Source: Coriobacteriia bacterium (lineage in GTDB: Bacteria; Actinomycetota; Coriobacteriia; Anaerosomatales; PALSA-660). From it: a stretch of 63,610 bases of DNA. Location of the stretch: contig JAUSAU010000064.1 of the NCBI GenBank assembly GCA_030652345.1, forward strand, positions 1 to 63,610. The letters are read 5' to 3'. Below are positions 1 through 7,265 of this stretch, one piece after another; positions within the stretch are counted from its first letter, which is position 1, and every line of letters starts with the position of its first letter. The notes under the pieces were generated by a model. It was not told the DNA's origin. It saw nothing but the letters and a program-made list of their open reading frames with translations, and did not search any database. The position numbers were made by a program, and so were the translations under genes.

Positions 1-663
1 ACGCCGGTCCCGGAGAAGGATGGGCCGCAGGACTACTTCTCCGCGAGCGACCTCGCCGGCCTTATCTCGCTCGTCCAGCTCGGCACCCTCGAGATCCACC
101 CGTGGAACTCCCTCGCGTCCGACCCCGAACGCCCCGACCGCTTCGTGCTCGATCTCGACCCCGGACCCGGCGTGGAGTTCGCCGCGGTCACGGCCGCAGC
201 GGTGACCGTACGCGACGCGCTCGCAGCCCTCGGCCTCGGCGCGTTCGTGAAGACGACCGGAGGCCACGGCCTGCACGTCGTCACGCCCATCGTGCCCGAG
301 CACGATCACGACCGCGTGCGCGCCCTGACCCGTGCGCTCGTCGACCACCTCGCCGCCGCCGACCCGACGACCTTCACGGCGAAGATGGCGAAGTCCGCAC
401 GCGCCGGCCGCGTCTTCATCGATTACCTGCGCAACGCGCACGGTGCCACAGCCGTCTGCGCATACTCGACCCGCGCGCGGCCGGGTGCTCCGGTGAGCGT
501 GCCCGTGACGTGGGCGGAGCTGGAGGCCGGCCTCGAGCCCGCGTCCCTGGATATCCGAACGGTCCCCGGCCGCCTCGCGGCGATGCGCGATGACCCGTGG
601 GAGGGCTACGAGGAGTCGCGCCGGCCGCTCGATGCGGCGCTGTTCGCCGCGCTGGGACTCTAG
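1..663 (+). CDS. ligD: LigD-type DNA repair polymerase domain, 3' end (5' end outside window)
   Basis: Reading frame 1 is open from the first base to TAG at 661-663. The product resembles the polymerase (primase-like) domain of LigD, which fills ends during Ku-dependent non-homologous end joining in the cytoplasm. Visible family motifs in order are LGTLEIHPWNS, the metal-binding DLDPGPG, KTTGGHGLHVVTP and the later metal-ligand motif IDYLRN. The stop follows soon after the polymerase domain, so this is either a stand-alone LigD-like polymerase or a LigD with its polymerase domain last; the ligase part, if any, lies upstream of the window. It converges on the minus-strand gene ending at 670 with only six bases between them. 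Confidence 0.87.
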   Translation, partial: TPVPEKDGPQDYFSASDLAGLISLVQLGTLEIHPWNSLASDPERPDRFVLDLDPGPGVEFAAVTAAAVTVRDALAALGLGAFVKTTGGHGLHVVTPIVPEHDHDRVRALTRALVDHLAAADPTTFTAKMAKSARAGRVFIDYLRNAHGATAVCAYSTRARPGAPVSVPVTWAELEAGLEPASLDIRTVPGRLAAMRDDPWEGYEESRRPLDAALFAALGL

Positions 664-669
664 GCGCCG

Positions 670-1074
670 CTACGTCGCCGTCGCCCCGGGCATCGCCGAC
701 TCGAGCGTCCTGACCACCGCCGTCACGAGGGCGAGGAACTCCCCGGAGTCGGGCGACGGGACGGTGCCGGCGACGGCACTCATGCCCGAGGAGCGTACTT
801 CGATGGAGGTGCGGCCGTCGTGCACGGCGACGATCGCACTGGCGCCAAGGCCGGCGCCCTCGATACGCAGGCGGACGAGGGCGGCGTCACGTTCCACCGG
901 GACGAGCGTGCTGCACCCTTCGCAGACCAGCGGTCCCGCATCGGCTGCATCGCTGACCGCGTCGAAGACATCCCGTCCCTCGAACTCCCACGCCGCGACG
1001 AGGTGGAAGATGCTCGCCTCGAGCGTGCCGCACGTGAACAGGCGCGGCTTGGCTCCCGCGATCAGCAACGGCAT
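670..1074 (-). CDS. Hypothetical protein, 134 residues, two CxxC-like cysteine pairs absent
   Basis: I do not recognise this family. The ATG start at 1074 is supported by GGGGAG about eight bases upstream. The product is soluble, with no signal peptide or membrane segment. The N-terminal half carries LFTCGTLEASIFHLVAAWEF and a second cysteine segment, PLVCEGCSTLVPV, that could bind a metal or form a disulfide. The C-terminal half looks like a beta-rich domain (RLRIEGAG, SAIVAVHDGRTSIEVRSSG). It is followed on the same strand side by another small hypothetical gene at 1115-1405, with which it may be co-transcribed. Confidence 0.6.
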   Translation of the reverse strand: MPLLIAGAKPRLFTCGTLEASIFHLVAAWEFEGRDVFDAVSDAADAGPLVCEGCSTLVPVERDAALVRLRIEGAGLGASAIVAVHDGRTSIEVRSSGMSAVAGTVPSPDSGEFLALVTAVVRTLESAMPGATAT

Positions 1075-1114
1075 CGTGCACTCCCCTATGTCGCGTGTCC
1101 TGCCGTCGAACGTC

Positions 1115-1405
1115 TCAGATGCCCGACCGGTACTGCCTCAGCGTCGCCCTCAGTTCGCCGGCGACGCGATCGCGATCGCCGGGCGGCAGACCGCTGATCT
1201 CCGCCAGATACGACATCACCGTCTCGTACTCGCGCTGGAGATCACGAAGGTTCGCGGCGTTGGGACGGGGCGGCACCAGGTCGACCAGTGACGCGTGCAC
1301 TCCCCACTGCACCGCTTCAAGGTCGTCGTTCGAACCCTTCGCGGAGCGGGTGAGCATCCACACCAGCGCGAAGGAGCCGAGGCCATCAAGGTCGAAGCGA
1401 CTCAC
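1115..1405 (-). CDS. Hypothetical protein, 96 residues
   Basis: The reading frame extends further upstream, but a perfect AAGGAGG sits seven bases before the GTG at 1403-1405, so I place the start there. The product (MSRFDLDGLGSFALVWMLT...) is a short soluble, mostly helical protein with a proline break (LVDLVPPRPNAANL) followed by a helix LRDLQREYETVMSYLAEI. It has no recognisable catalytic motif and no signal peptide. It lies 40 bases upstream of the 134-residue hypothetical gene on the same strand, suggesting a two-gene unit. Function unknown. Confidence 0.6.
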   Translation of the reverse strand: MSRFDLDGLGSFALVWMLTRSAKGSNDDLEAVQWGVHASLVDLVPPRPNAANLRDLQREYETVMSYLAEISGLPPGDRDRVAGELRATLRQYRSGI

Positions 1406-1532
1406 GCGACGCCTCCTTCGAGCCACGCCGCGAGCGACCCGTACAGTGCGGCGATGCGCACGCGACCTCCCTGGTGTAGCGTTCCCTGATGAACACATAC
1501 CCGCCCGGGGCGACCGAGAACACGGAGGGACC

Positions 1533-1922
1533 ATGGACATCCGAAAGCGCTACATCATTCCCGGAGGTGCCGAAGAGGTCTGGCAGGCGCTCACGGACGT
1601 CCGTGCGATCGAGGCCTGGGGCGCCGGGCCGGCCGAGATGGAGCCGGTCGCGGGCGGTCGATTCTCACTGTGGGGCGGCGACATCCACGGCACGAACACC
1701 GAGCTGGTCCCGGGCCGTATGCTGGCGCAGGACTGGTACGGCGGAGACTGGGACGAGCCCTCCAAGGTCACGTTCACCATCGAGGAGTTCCCGGGCGGAA
1801 CGGCGCTCGACCTCGTCCAGTCCGGGGTGCCGGAGCCTCTGCTGACCGACTTTGACCGCGGCTGGGACGACTACTATCTGGGCCCGCTGCGCGAACACGT
1901 CGCCATCGACGAGGAGGAGTAG
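1533..1922 (+). CDS. SRPBCC/AHSA1-type ligand-binding domain protein
   Basis: A 129-residue soluble protein starting MDIRKRYIIPGGAEEVWQAL, the usual opening of START/Bet v 1-like (SRPBCC) proteins, where a first strand leads into the helix that lines a hydrophobic cavity. Later elements fit the fold: a central GGRFSLWGGDIHGTN hairpin, strands KVTFTIEEF and TALDLVQSGVPE, and a long C-terminal helix from FDRGWDDYYLGPLREHV. Members bind small hydrophobic ligands or act as Hsp90 co-chaperone domains; the ligand here is not predictable. ATG at 1533 follows GGAGGGACC. The next gene starts only three bases after the stop, so the two are probably one operon. Confidence 0.75.
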   Translation: MDIRKRYIIPGGAEEVWQALTDVRAIEAWGAGPAEMEPVAGGRFSLWGGDIHGTNTELVPGRMLAQDWYGGDWDEPSKVTFTIEEFPGGTALDLVQSGVPEPLLTDFDRGWDDYYLGPLREHVAIDEEE

Positions 1923-1924
1923 CG

Positions 1925-2281
1925 ATGCCGATCGTCCGTATCGACGTGACCGGGCCCAAGACGCCGGCGTACAAGCGAGCGGTCATGGCCGGCGTCCGCG
2001 CCGCGGTGACCTCGGAGCTCGGGGCCGACGACGGCCGGGTGACGCTGCGCATCTTCGAATCCGCGGGCGAGGACCTCGACATGCCATCGTGCCGCACGGA
2101 CCGCTTCACCGTCATCGACGTCCTCATGTATGAGGGCCGCACCGCCGAGATGAAGGCGGCCGCCGCGGCCGCGATGCGCGCCTCGCTCCTGGCGGACCCC
2201 GGCATCGAGGCCTGTGAGGTCTCGGTGGCCTTCCACAGCATGTCGAAGGTGGACCTCGACGTCATGCCCGGAGAGGCCTAG
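1925..2281 (+). CDS. Tautomerase-family protein (4-oxalocrotonate tautomerase/MIF fold)
   Basis: A 118-residue protein beginning MPIVRIDVTG. After removal of Met, Pro-1 would be the catalytic base, the hallmark of the tautomerase superfamily. The pattern PIVRIDV, then a helix (TPAYKRAVMAGVRAAVTSEL), a strand RVTLRIFE and a repeat of helix plus strand (KAAAAAAMRASL, EVSVAFHS) matches the duplicated beta-alpha-beta fold of about 115-residue members. Substrate unknown. ATG at 1925 sits three bases downstream of the SRPBCC gene stop with GAGGAGTAGCG as ribosome site, so translation is likely coupled. Confidence 0.8.
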   Translation: MPIVRIDVTGPKTPAYKRAVMAGVRAAVTSELGADDGRVTLRIFESAGEDLDMPSCRTDRFTVIDVLMYEGRTAEMKAAAAAAMRASLLADPGIEACEVSVAFHSMSKVDLDVMPGEA

Positions 2282-2302
2282 CCGGACTCGCGACCGCGGG
2301 AG

Positions 2303-3307
2303 CTACCGGCCCCCGGAACGCGTGAGCAGAGCGTACACGCGCGTGCGGTCGTCCGTGTTGCGCTCCATCCAGTCGGCCAGACGAGTGGTCTGGGCGTGGC
2401 GGTCCGCGAGCCCCGCGTAGATCCGCCGCCAGGTGCCCGCCCCCCGCGAGCGCAGAGCGGGGTACGGCGCCAGAGCGAGTTCGGTCATCCGCGTCCGGGC
2501 CAGCGCGCCGACGGTGAACGCGGCCTCGATATCGGACGCATAGGTGCGGTCACCTCCGAGCCGCACGAGCTGCAGCGCGCGCGTGGTGCCGCCGCTCACC
2601 AGGAACCGCCCGTCCGCCTCTCCGACGTACGACGGGCGTGTGGTCTCGATGAACGCGTACCCGCTCCCCCGCAGGCCGGGCCCCGCCCCGCGGACGCCGA
2701 CGGCCACGTGCGCCTGGGTGTCGAAGACGAACAGGGCCGTGTCGTACCCCTCGTGCAGGAGGATCGCCGCGAGCAGGATGCTCTTCTCCGTGCACACGCC
2801 GGCGGAGTCGGCGAGGACACCCGCCGGTGCCGATACGTGCTCGCGTGGTGTCCCGTACGGGATCTCCTGCACCGCATCGGCGATGAGCTCGACATAGCGG
2901 TCGTCGTCGAGGCGAAGACTGTCGCGCAGTCGGCGGAACTGGAGCGCGATCCCGCCGACCAGCGCGCTCGTGCTCTGTGTCCGCACGAGCGTGGTCATGT
3001 ACGCCTCGCGCAGCGCTCCTCCGCTCAGGAAGACCCGCTCGCTCGGCAGCGCCCGCGCAGCGTCGATCTGCCCTCGCGGTACGCGCACCCGAAGGTTCAG
3101 GGCGCTGCCCCGATAGCGGAACGACCAGTCGACGGTCCGGACCGGCCCCGCGTCGGTGAGCGCGAGCGCCTGGGCGCGCGCTGCGAAGACGGCGTACTCC
3201 GCCCAGTCGCGTGCGGCGCCGCCGGCACACAGCAGTGTGCCGACAAGTACCGTCGCGAGGAACGCGAGTACCGGACGACGGACGACGGCTCGAAGGAATC
3301 GCTGCAC
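2303..3307 (-). CDS. Exported transglutaminase-like protein
   Basis: The product (about 334 residues from the GTG at 3305-3307) has one N-terminal hydrophobic segment, PVLAFLATVLVGTLLC, preceded by arginines, so it is exported or membrane anchored. The middle holds a transglutaminase-like core: PAGVLADSAGVCTEKSILLA supplies the nucleophilic Cys and FDTQAHVAVGV the His; the position usually occupied by Asp is in YAFIETT, where Glu is found. The family includes peptidases and cross-linking enzymes acting on cell-surface proteins. The start is uncertain because the frame stays open to 3415; the chosen GTG places the hydrophobic segment close to the N terminus. It diverges from the aldehyde oxidoreductase gene across about 190 bases. 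Confidence 0.72.
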   Translation of the reverse strand: MQRFLRAVVRRPVLAFLATVLVGTLLCAGGAARDWAEYAVFAARAQALALTDAGPVRTVDWSFRYRGSALNLRVRVPRGQIDAARALPSERVFLSGGALREAYMTTLVRTQSTSALVGGIALQFRRLRDSLRLDDDRYVELIADAVQEIPYGTPREHVSAPAGVLADSAGVCTEKSILLAAILLHEGYDTALFVFDTQAHVAVGVRGAGPGLRGSGYAFIETTRPSYVGEADGRFLVSGGTTRALQLVRLGGDRTYASDIEAAFTVGALARTRMTELALAPYPALRSRGAGTWRRIYAGLADRHAQTTRLADWMERNTDDRTRVYALLTRSGGR

Positions 3308-3501
3308 CTGACACCACGCCTCTTCGGGGCGGAGCGCCCCGCGTCGCTGACAGCTTCGGTATACGCGCGTGCACGGAGCAGCGCAAGTCGGTGGACGGCG
3401 GTGTGCCCGTCGCACGGTACGGGGATATATGTCACTTGCACGACCTGCAGAGACCGCGCCAATACCGTTCCGCGGCGCCGGTCCGTCGAATGGAGGGTTC
3501 T

Positions 3502-5277
3502 ATGAGGGAGATCCTGCGTGTCGACATGTCATCGCTCTCGGTCACCCGCGAGCCTCTTCCCGAGAAGTGGGCGAAGTACGGCGGCCGCGCGCTGACCAGC
3601 GCACTCGTGTACACGATGGTCCCGCCGACTGCCGATCCGCTGAGCGCCGAGAACGCTCTCGTCATCGCCCCGGGCCTGCTCGGCGGAACGACCGCACCCA
3701 ACGGCGGCCGTCTCTCGATCGGCGCCAAGAGTCCGCTCACGGGCGGCATCAAGGAGTCGAACTCCGGCGGCCAGGCCGCGCACGGCCTCGGCAAGCTGGG
3801 CATCGCCGCCATCGTCGTGACCGGCAAGCCGGCCGACGCCTCCGCACTCTACATGCTCACCATCGAGGCGGACGGCGCAGCCAAGCTCGACCGCGTGGAT
3901 GCCTGGAAGGGCGCCACCAACTACGCGCTCGCCGACGCGATCAAGGAGATGCGTCCCGCCGACGACCGCTACTCGACGATCACCAACGGCCCCGCCGGCG
4001 AGATGGGCTCGAAGTCGGCCGGTATCGCGATCTCGGACATGAAGGGCTACCCGAACCGGTTCGCCGGTCGCGGCGGCATGGGTGCCGTCATGGGCAGCAA
4101 GGGACTCAAGGCCATCGTCGTCTCCGACAAGGGGCTGTCCTACCTCGACCACGGCGACAAGGACGCGTTCAACGCCGCCATGAAGACCTTCGCCTCCGGC
4201 CTCAAGGAGCACCCGGTCTCGGGCCAGGGCCTTCCCACCTACGGCACGAACGTGCTCACGAACATCCTGAACGAGGCCGGCGGCTTCCCGACGCGCAACT
4301 TCACCTCGGGCTACTTCGAGGGCGCCGAGGGCATCTCCGGCGAGAAGCAGCGCGAAGTGACGCTCGAGCGCGGCGGCAACGTGCAGCACGGCTGCCACAC
4401 CGGCTGCGTCATCCAGTGCTCGCGGTACTGGTTCGACAAGGACGGCCACTACAAGACCAAGGGCCCTGAGTACGAGACCGCGTGGGCGATGGGCGCTGAT
4501 TGCGGCATCTCCGACATGGACGTCGTCGCCGAGCTCGACCGCATGTGCGGCGAGTACGGCCTCGACACCATCGAGACGGGTGCGGCGCTCGGCGTGTACA
4601 TGGCATCCGGAAAGATCGCGTTCGGCGACGGTGATGGCGCGATCGCTGCGCTCAAGAGCGTCATCGAAGGCGGAGAGCCCGGGAAGGTCCTCGGCGACGG
4701 CGCCGAGGCGGTCGGGAAGGCGTTCGGCGTGGCCAACGTGCCCGTCGTCAAGCATCAGGCCATGCCGGCCTACGAGCCGCGTGCCGTCCAGGGTATCGGC
4801 GTCACCTACGCCACCTCGACCATGGGTGCCGACCACACGGCCGGCTACACGATCACCGCGAACATACTCGGCGTCGGTGGAAGCGTCGATCCGCTCAAGA
4901 CGGTCGGCCAGGCGGAGCTGTCGATGAACCTTCAGATCGCCACGGCGATGCTCGACTCGCTGGGCTTCTGCATCTTCGTCGCGTTCCCGATCCTCGACCA
5001 GCCCGAGACGTTCGCGCAGATCCCCGCCATGGTCTCGGCCCACACCGGTGTCGAGTGGAGCGTCGACGATCTCATGGCGCTCGGCAAGGAAGCGCTGACC
5101 TACGAGCGTCTGTTCAATACAAAGGCGGGCTTCACCGCCGCCGACGACCGGCTCCCGGCGTACATGTACAAGGAGCCGCTGCCGCCGCACAACACGGTCT
5201 TCGAGGTCAGCGACGCGGATCTCGACTCCGTGTTCGCATTCGTGCCCGAGACGGCCGCCAAGCTCGGCATCTCGTAG
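3502..5277 (+). CDS. Aldehyde:ferredoxin oxidoreductase family protein (tungsten/molybdopterin enzyme)
   Basis: A 591-residue cytoplasmic enzyme of the AOR family, which oxidises aldehydes to acids with ferredoxin as acceptor using a bis-pterin tungsten (or molybdenum) cofactor and one 4Fe-4S cluster. Landmarks: the start MREILRVDMSSLSV, GGRALTSALVY and LTGGIKESNSGG near residue 90, TNGPAGE, RFAGRGGMGAVMGSKGLKAI, and KGPEYETAWAMGADCGI. Cluster cysteines appear at residues 298, 302, 306 and 490 (the last in DSLGFCIF); the first two are three residues apart instead of the usual two. ATG at 3502 follows GGAGGG. It is followed by a hairpin and by MoaD- and ThiF-type genes that would build its pterin cofactor. 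Substrate cannot be read from sequence. Confidence 0.93.
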   Translation: MREILRVDMSSLSVTREPLPEKWAKYGGRALTSALVYTMVPPTADPLSAENALVIAPGLLGGTTAPNGGRLSIGAKSPLTGGIKESNSGGQAAHGLGKLGIAAIVVTGKPADASALYMLTIEADGAAKLDRVDAWKGATNYALADAIKEMRPADDRYSTITNGPAGEMGSKSAGIAISDMKGYPNRFAGRGGMGAVMGSKGLKAIVVSDKGLSYLDHGDKDAFNAAMKTFASGLKEHPVSGQGLPTYGTNVLTNILNEAGGFPTRNFTSGYFEGAEGISGEKQREVTLERGGNVQHGCHTGCVIQCSRYWFDKDGHYKTKGPEYETAWAMGADCGISDMDVVAELDRMCGEYGLDTIETGAALGVYMASGKIAFGDGDGAIAALKSVIEGGEPGKVLGDGAEAVGKAFGVANVPVVKHQAMPAYEPRAVQGIGVTYATSTMGADHTAGYTITANILGVGGSVDPLKTVGQAELSMNLQIATAMLDSLGFCIFVAFPILDQPETFAQIPAMVSAHTGVEWSVDDLMALGKEALTYERLFNTKAGFTAADDRLPAYMYKEPLPPHNTVFEVSDADLDSVFAFVPETAAKLGIS

Positions 5278-5295
5278 GCGACCGACGCGTTCATC

Positions 5296-5329
5296 GGGGG
5301 GCGTCGTCGCGCGAGCGACGACGCCCCCC
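5296..5329 (+). terminator. Hairpin between AOR gene and MoaD gene
   Basis: GGGGGGCGTCGTCGC at 5296-5310 pairs perfectly with 5315-5329 around a four-base GCGA loop. There is no T tract, as often in GC-rich genomes. It probably terminates or attenuates transcription after the oxidoreductase gene, lowering expression of the sulfur-carrier genes that follow; an RNA-stabilising role is equally possible. Confidence 0.6.
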
Positions 5330-5373
5330 GCGCGCAGTACCATGGTCCCGGCGGGCGTCGCAAGGGAGTCATC

Positions 5374-5613
5374 GTGAACGTCGATATCGCTCTGTTCGCC
5401 TCGCTCTCGGAGTTCCAGCCCGACGGCGAGGCCGGCCGCCACGCGCGGACCTTCGACCTGCCCGAGGGGACGACGATCGCGGACATGATCGCGGAGTTCG
5501 GTCTTCCCGATCAGCCGCGCATCATCTTCGTCAACGGGCGCCACGCGCCTGAGCCGGCGCTGCTGCACGATGGCGACCGCCTCGCGATCTTCCCGCCTGT
5601 GGCGGGGGGCTAG
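5374..5613 (+). CDS. MoaD/ThiS-type sulfur carrier protein
   Basis: A 79-residue beta-grasp protein ending in FPPVAGG; the terminal Gly-Gly is adenylated and thiocarboxylated so that it can donate sulfur, in this setting most plausibly to molybdopterin/tungstopterin synthesis. Strand and turn pattern (DIALFASLSEF, FDLPEGTTIADMI, RIIFVNGRHA, GDRLAIFPPV) fits MoaD. GTG start at 5374 follows AAGGGAG. It lies between the aldehyde oxidoreductase and the ThiF-type activating enzyme, whose start is two bases after its stop, so carrier and activator are translationally coupled. A tungsten-specific MoaD is my inference from context. Confidence 0.87.
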   Translation: MNVDIALFASLSEFQPDGEAGRHARTFDLPEGTTIADMIAEFGLPDQPRIIFVNGRHAPEPALLHDGDRLAIFPPVAGG

Positions 5614-5615
5614 CG

Positions 5616-6233
5616 GTGGACGCCACCGGAGCGTTCCCGGGCACCGAGGCGCAGCTCCGGGCGCGCCTGGATGCCGCCACCGTCGCGATCATCGGCTGCG
5701 GCGGTCTGGGCAGCAACGCCGCGGCGATGCTGCTGCGCAGCGGGGTCAGGTCGCTCGTGCTCATCGACTTCGACCGCGTCGAGGAGTCGAACCTCAACCG
5801 CCAGCTCTTCTTCCGCGACCAGCTCGGGCGGCCGAAGACCGAGGCGCTCGCCGAGACGCTGCTGCGCATCGACCCCGAGGCGCGCCTCACGCTCGTGACG
5901 CAGAAGATGGACGCCCTGTGCCTCGCCGACGTGGTCCGGGGCGCCGACGTGATCATCGAGGCGGTCGACACCGCCGAGGGCAAGGCGATGATCGCCGGCA
6001 GTTGCTCCGACGCGTTCCCCGACGTCCCGCTCATCTCGGCCTCGGGGCTGGCCGGCGACGGCCCGGCGAACGAGATCGTCACCCAGCGCATCGGCGAGGA
6101 CTTCTACCTGGTCGGCGATCTGACGAGCGACGTGCGCGACGGGTTGCCCCTGCTCGCGAGCCGCGTGATGGTCGCGGCCGCCCACGAGGCACACGCGGCC
6201 ATCCGCTGCATCCTCGGACTCCCCGGCGCCTAG
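5616..6233 (+). CDS. thiF: ThiF/MoeB-type sulfur carrier adenylyltransferase (short form)
   Basis: A 205-residue E1-like enzyme that adenylates the C terminus of the sulfur carrier encoded immediately upstream. The Rossmann-type ATP site is VAIIGCGGLGSNAAAMLL near residue 25, followed by VLIDFDRVEESNLNRQLFF, a signature of the family, and by the GADVIIEAVDTAEGK loop. It is shorter than MoeB and lacks the C-terminal zinc-binding CxxC pairs, resembling the short family-2 ThiF proteins. GTG at 5616 follows GGCGGGGGG. Together with the MoaD-type carrier and the AOR gene it forms a cofactor-plus-enzyme unit. Confidence 0.87.
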   Translation: MDATGAFPGTEAQLRARLDAATVAIIGCGGLGSNAAAMLLRSGVRSLVLIDFDRVEESNLNRQLFFRDQLGRPKTEALAETLLRIDPEARLTLVTQKMDALCLADVVRGADVIIEAVDTAEGKAMIAGSCSDAFPDVPLISASGLAGDGPANEIVTQRIGEDFYLVGDLTSDVRDGLPLLASRVMVAAAHEAHAAIRCILGLPGA

Positions 6234-6271
6234 CCCGCAACGCTCCCGGACGCGCGATTTTCGATCGCCTC

Positions 6272-6302
6272 TTGACCCTGACGTAACGTGAGGGTCTAGT
6301 CT
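6272..6302 (+). promoter_or_regulatory. MerR-type promoter with operator in a 19-bp spacer
   Basis: TTGACC (6272-6277) and TAGTCT (6297-6302) are separated by 19 bp, the elongated spacing that MerR-family activators correct by distorting DNA. The spacer and -35 region contain a dyad, GACCCTGACGT / ACGTGAGGGTC (6274-6284 and 6286-6296), with a single mismatch in each arm around a central A. The start codon of the TipA-like gene follows at 6323, so autoregulation is very likely. Confidence 0.82.
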
Positions 6303-6322
6303 TGCGTCCGGAGGTGAGATGG

Positions 6323-7081
6323 ATGGGACACACAGTCGGAGAGATCGCCGCACTCGCAGGGATCAGCGTCCGGACGCTGCATCACTACGACGAGATCGGC
6401 CTGCTCACGGCGTCCGAGCGCTCGGACGCGGGCTACCGGCTCTACGGCGAGGCGGACGTCGATCGGCTCCAGCAGATCCTGTTCTTCAGGGAGCTGGGGT
6501 TCGCGCTCGAGGACATCCGCCGGATCATGACCGACCCCACCTTCGACCGCCTCGAGGCGCTGCTGCTGCAGCGGCGCATGCTGACCGACAAGGCCCAGCA
6601 GCTGCGCGCGATGATCGACGCCGTCGACACGACGATCGACGGCATGGAGAAAGGCATACGCATGAGTGACGAAGAGATGCTCGAGGTCTTCGACGGCTTC
6701 GACCCCAAGGAGTACGAGGACGAGGTACGCGAGCGGTGGGGATCCACCGACGCGTACAAGGAGTCCGCACGGCGCACGGCACGCTACACGAAGGACGACT
6801 GGGCGCGCTTCAAGGCCGAGTCCGAGGAGATCAACCTCGCGATCGTCGCGCTGATGGACGCGGGTGTCGCGGCGGACGACCCGCGGGCGATGGACGCCGT
6901 GGACCGCCACCGCCTGCAGATCGACCACTGGTTCTACCCGTGCTCGCACGAGATGCACGTCGGACTGGCCGAGATGTACATCGCCGACCCGCGCTTCACG
7001 GCGACCTACGAGAAGATCCACGAGGGCATGGCGCGCTACGTCCATGACGCGATCCTGGCGAACGCCGCGCGCTCGAAGTAG
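6323..7081 (+). CDS. MerR-family transcriptional activator, TipA type
   Basis: A 252-residue regulator. The first 110 residues are a MerR winged helix (HTVGEIAALAGISVRTLHHY, GLLTASERSDAGYRLY) followed by the dimerisation coiled coil (LLLQRRMLTDKAQQLRAMID). The C-terminal part is a TipAS-like ligand domain: EVFDGFDPKEYEDEVRERWG, ...DHWFYPCSHEMHVGLAEMYI..., PRFTATYEKIHEGMARYVHDAI, with the conserved Cys-Ser-His that in TipA binds thiopeptide antibiotics. ATG at 6323 has GGAGG eight bases upstream; an out-of-frame ATG at 6319 is ignored. The gene is preceded by its own MerR-type operator. Related proteins respond to peptide antibiotics; the ligand here is unknown. Confidence 0.92.
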   Translation: MGHTVGEIAALAGISVRTLHHYDEIGLLTASERSDAGYRLYGEADVDRLQQILFFRELGFALEDIRRIMTDPTFDRLEALLLQRRMLTDKAQQLRAMIDAVDTTIDGMEKGIRMSDEEMLEVFDGFDPKEYEDEVRERWGSTDAYKESARRTARYTKDDWARFKAESEEINLAIVALMDAGVAADDPRAMDAVDRHRLQIDHWFYPCSHEMHVGLAEMYIADPRFTATYEKIHEGMARYVHDAILANAARSK

Positions 7082-7111
7082 GCGCCCGACCTCCGAAGAG
7101 CGCCCCGTCAC

Positions 7112-7145
7112 GGAAGCCCCGCCGCGAGTCGCGTGCGGGGCTTCC
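7112..7145 (+). terminator. Terminator hairpin after the TipA-type regulator
   Basis: GGAAGCCCCGC at 7112-7122 is the exact reverse complement of 7135-7145, with a 12-base loop, 30 bases after the stop at 7081. No T run follows. It separates the regulator from the diguanylate cyclase gene. Confidence 0.65.
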
Positions 7146-7265
7146 GACGCTCGGAGGAGGGCCGCCCGTTCACTGAACGACTCCTGAATGCCGATAAAGG
7201 AAGTGACCATGATGCGCCCGCACCGCCACCCGGCGACAGCGGACGTGACACCAAGGAGGCGCGTC

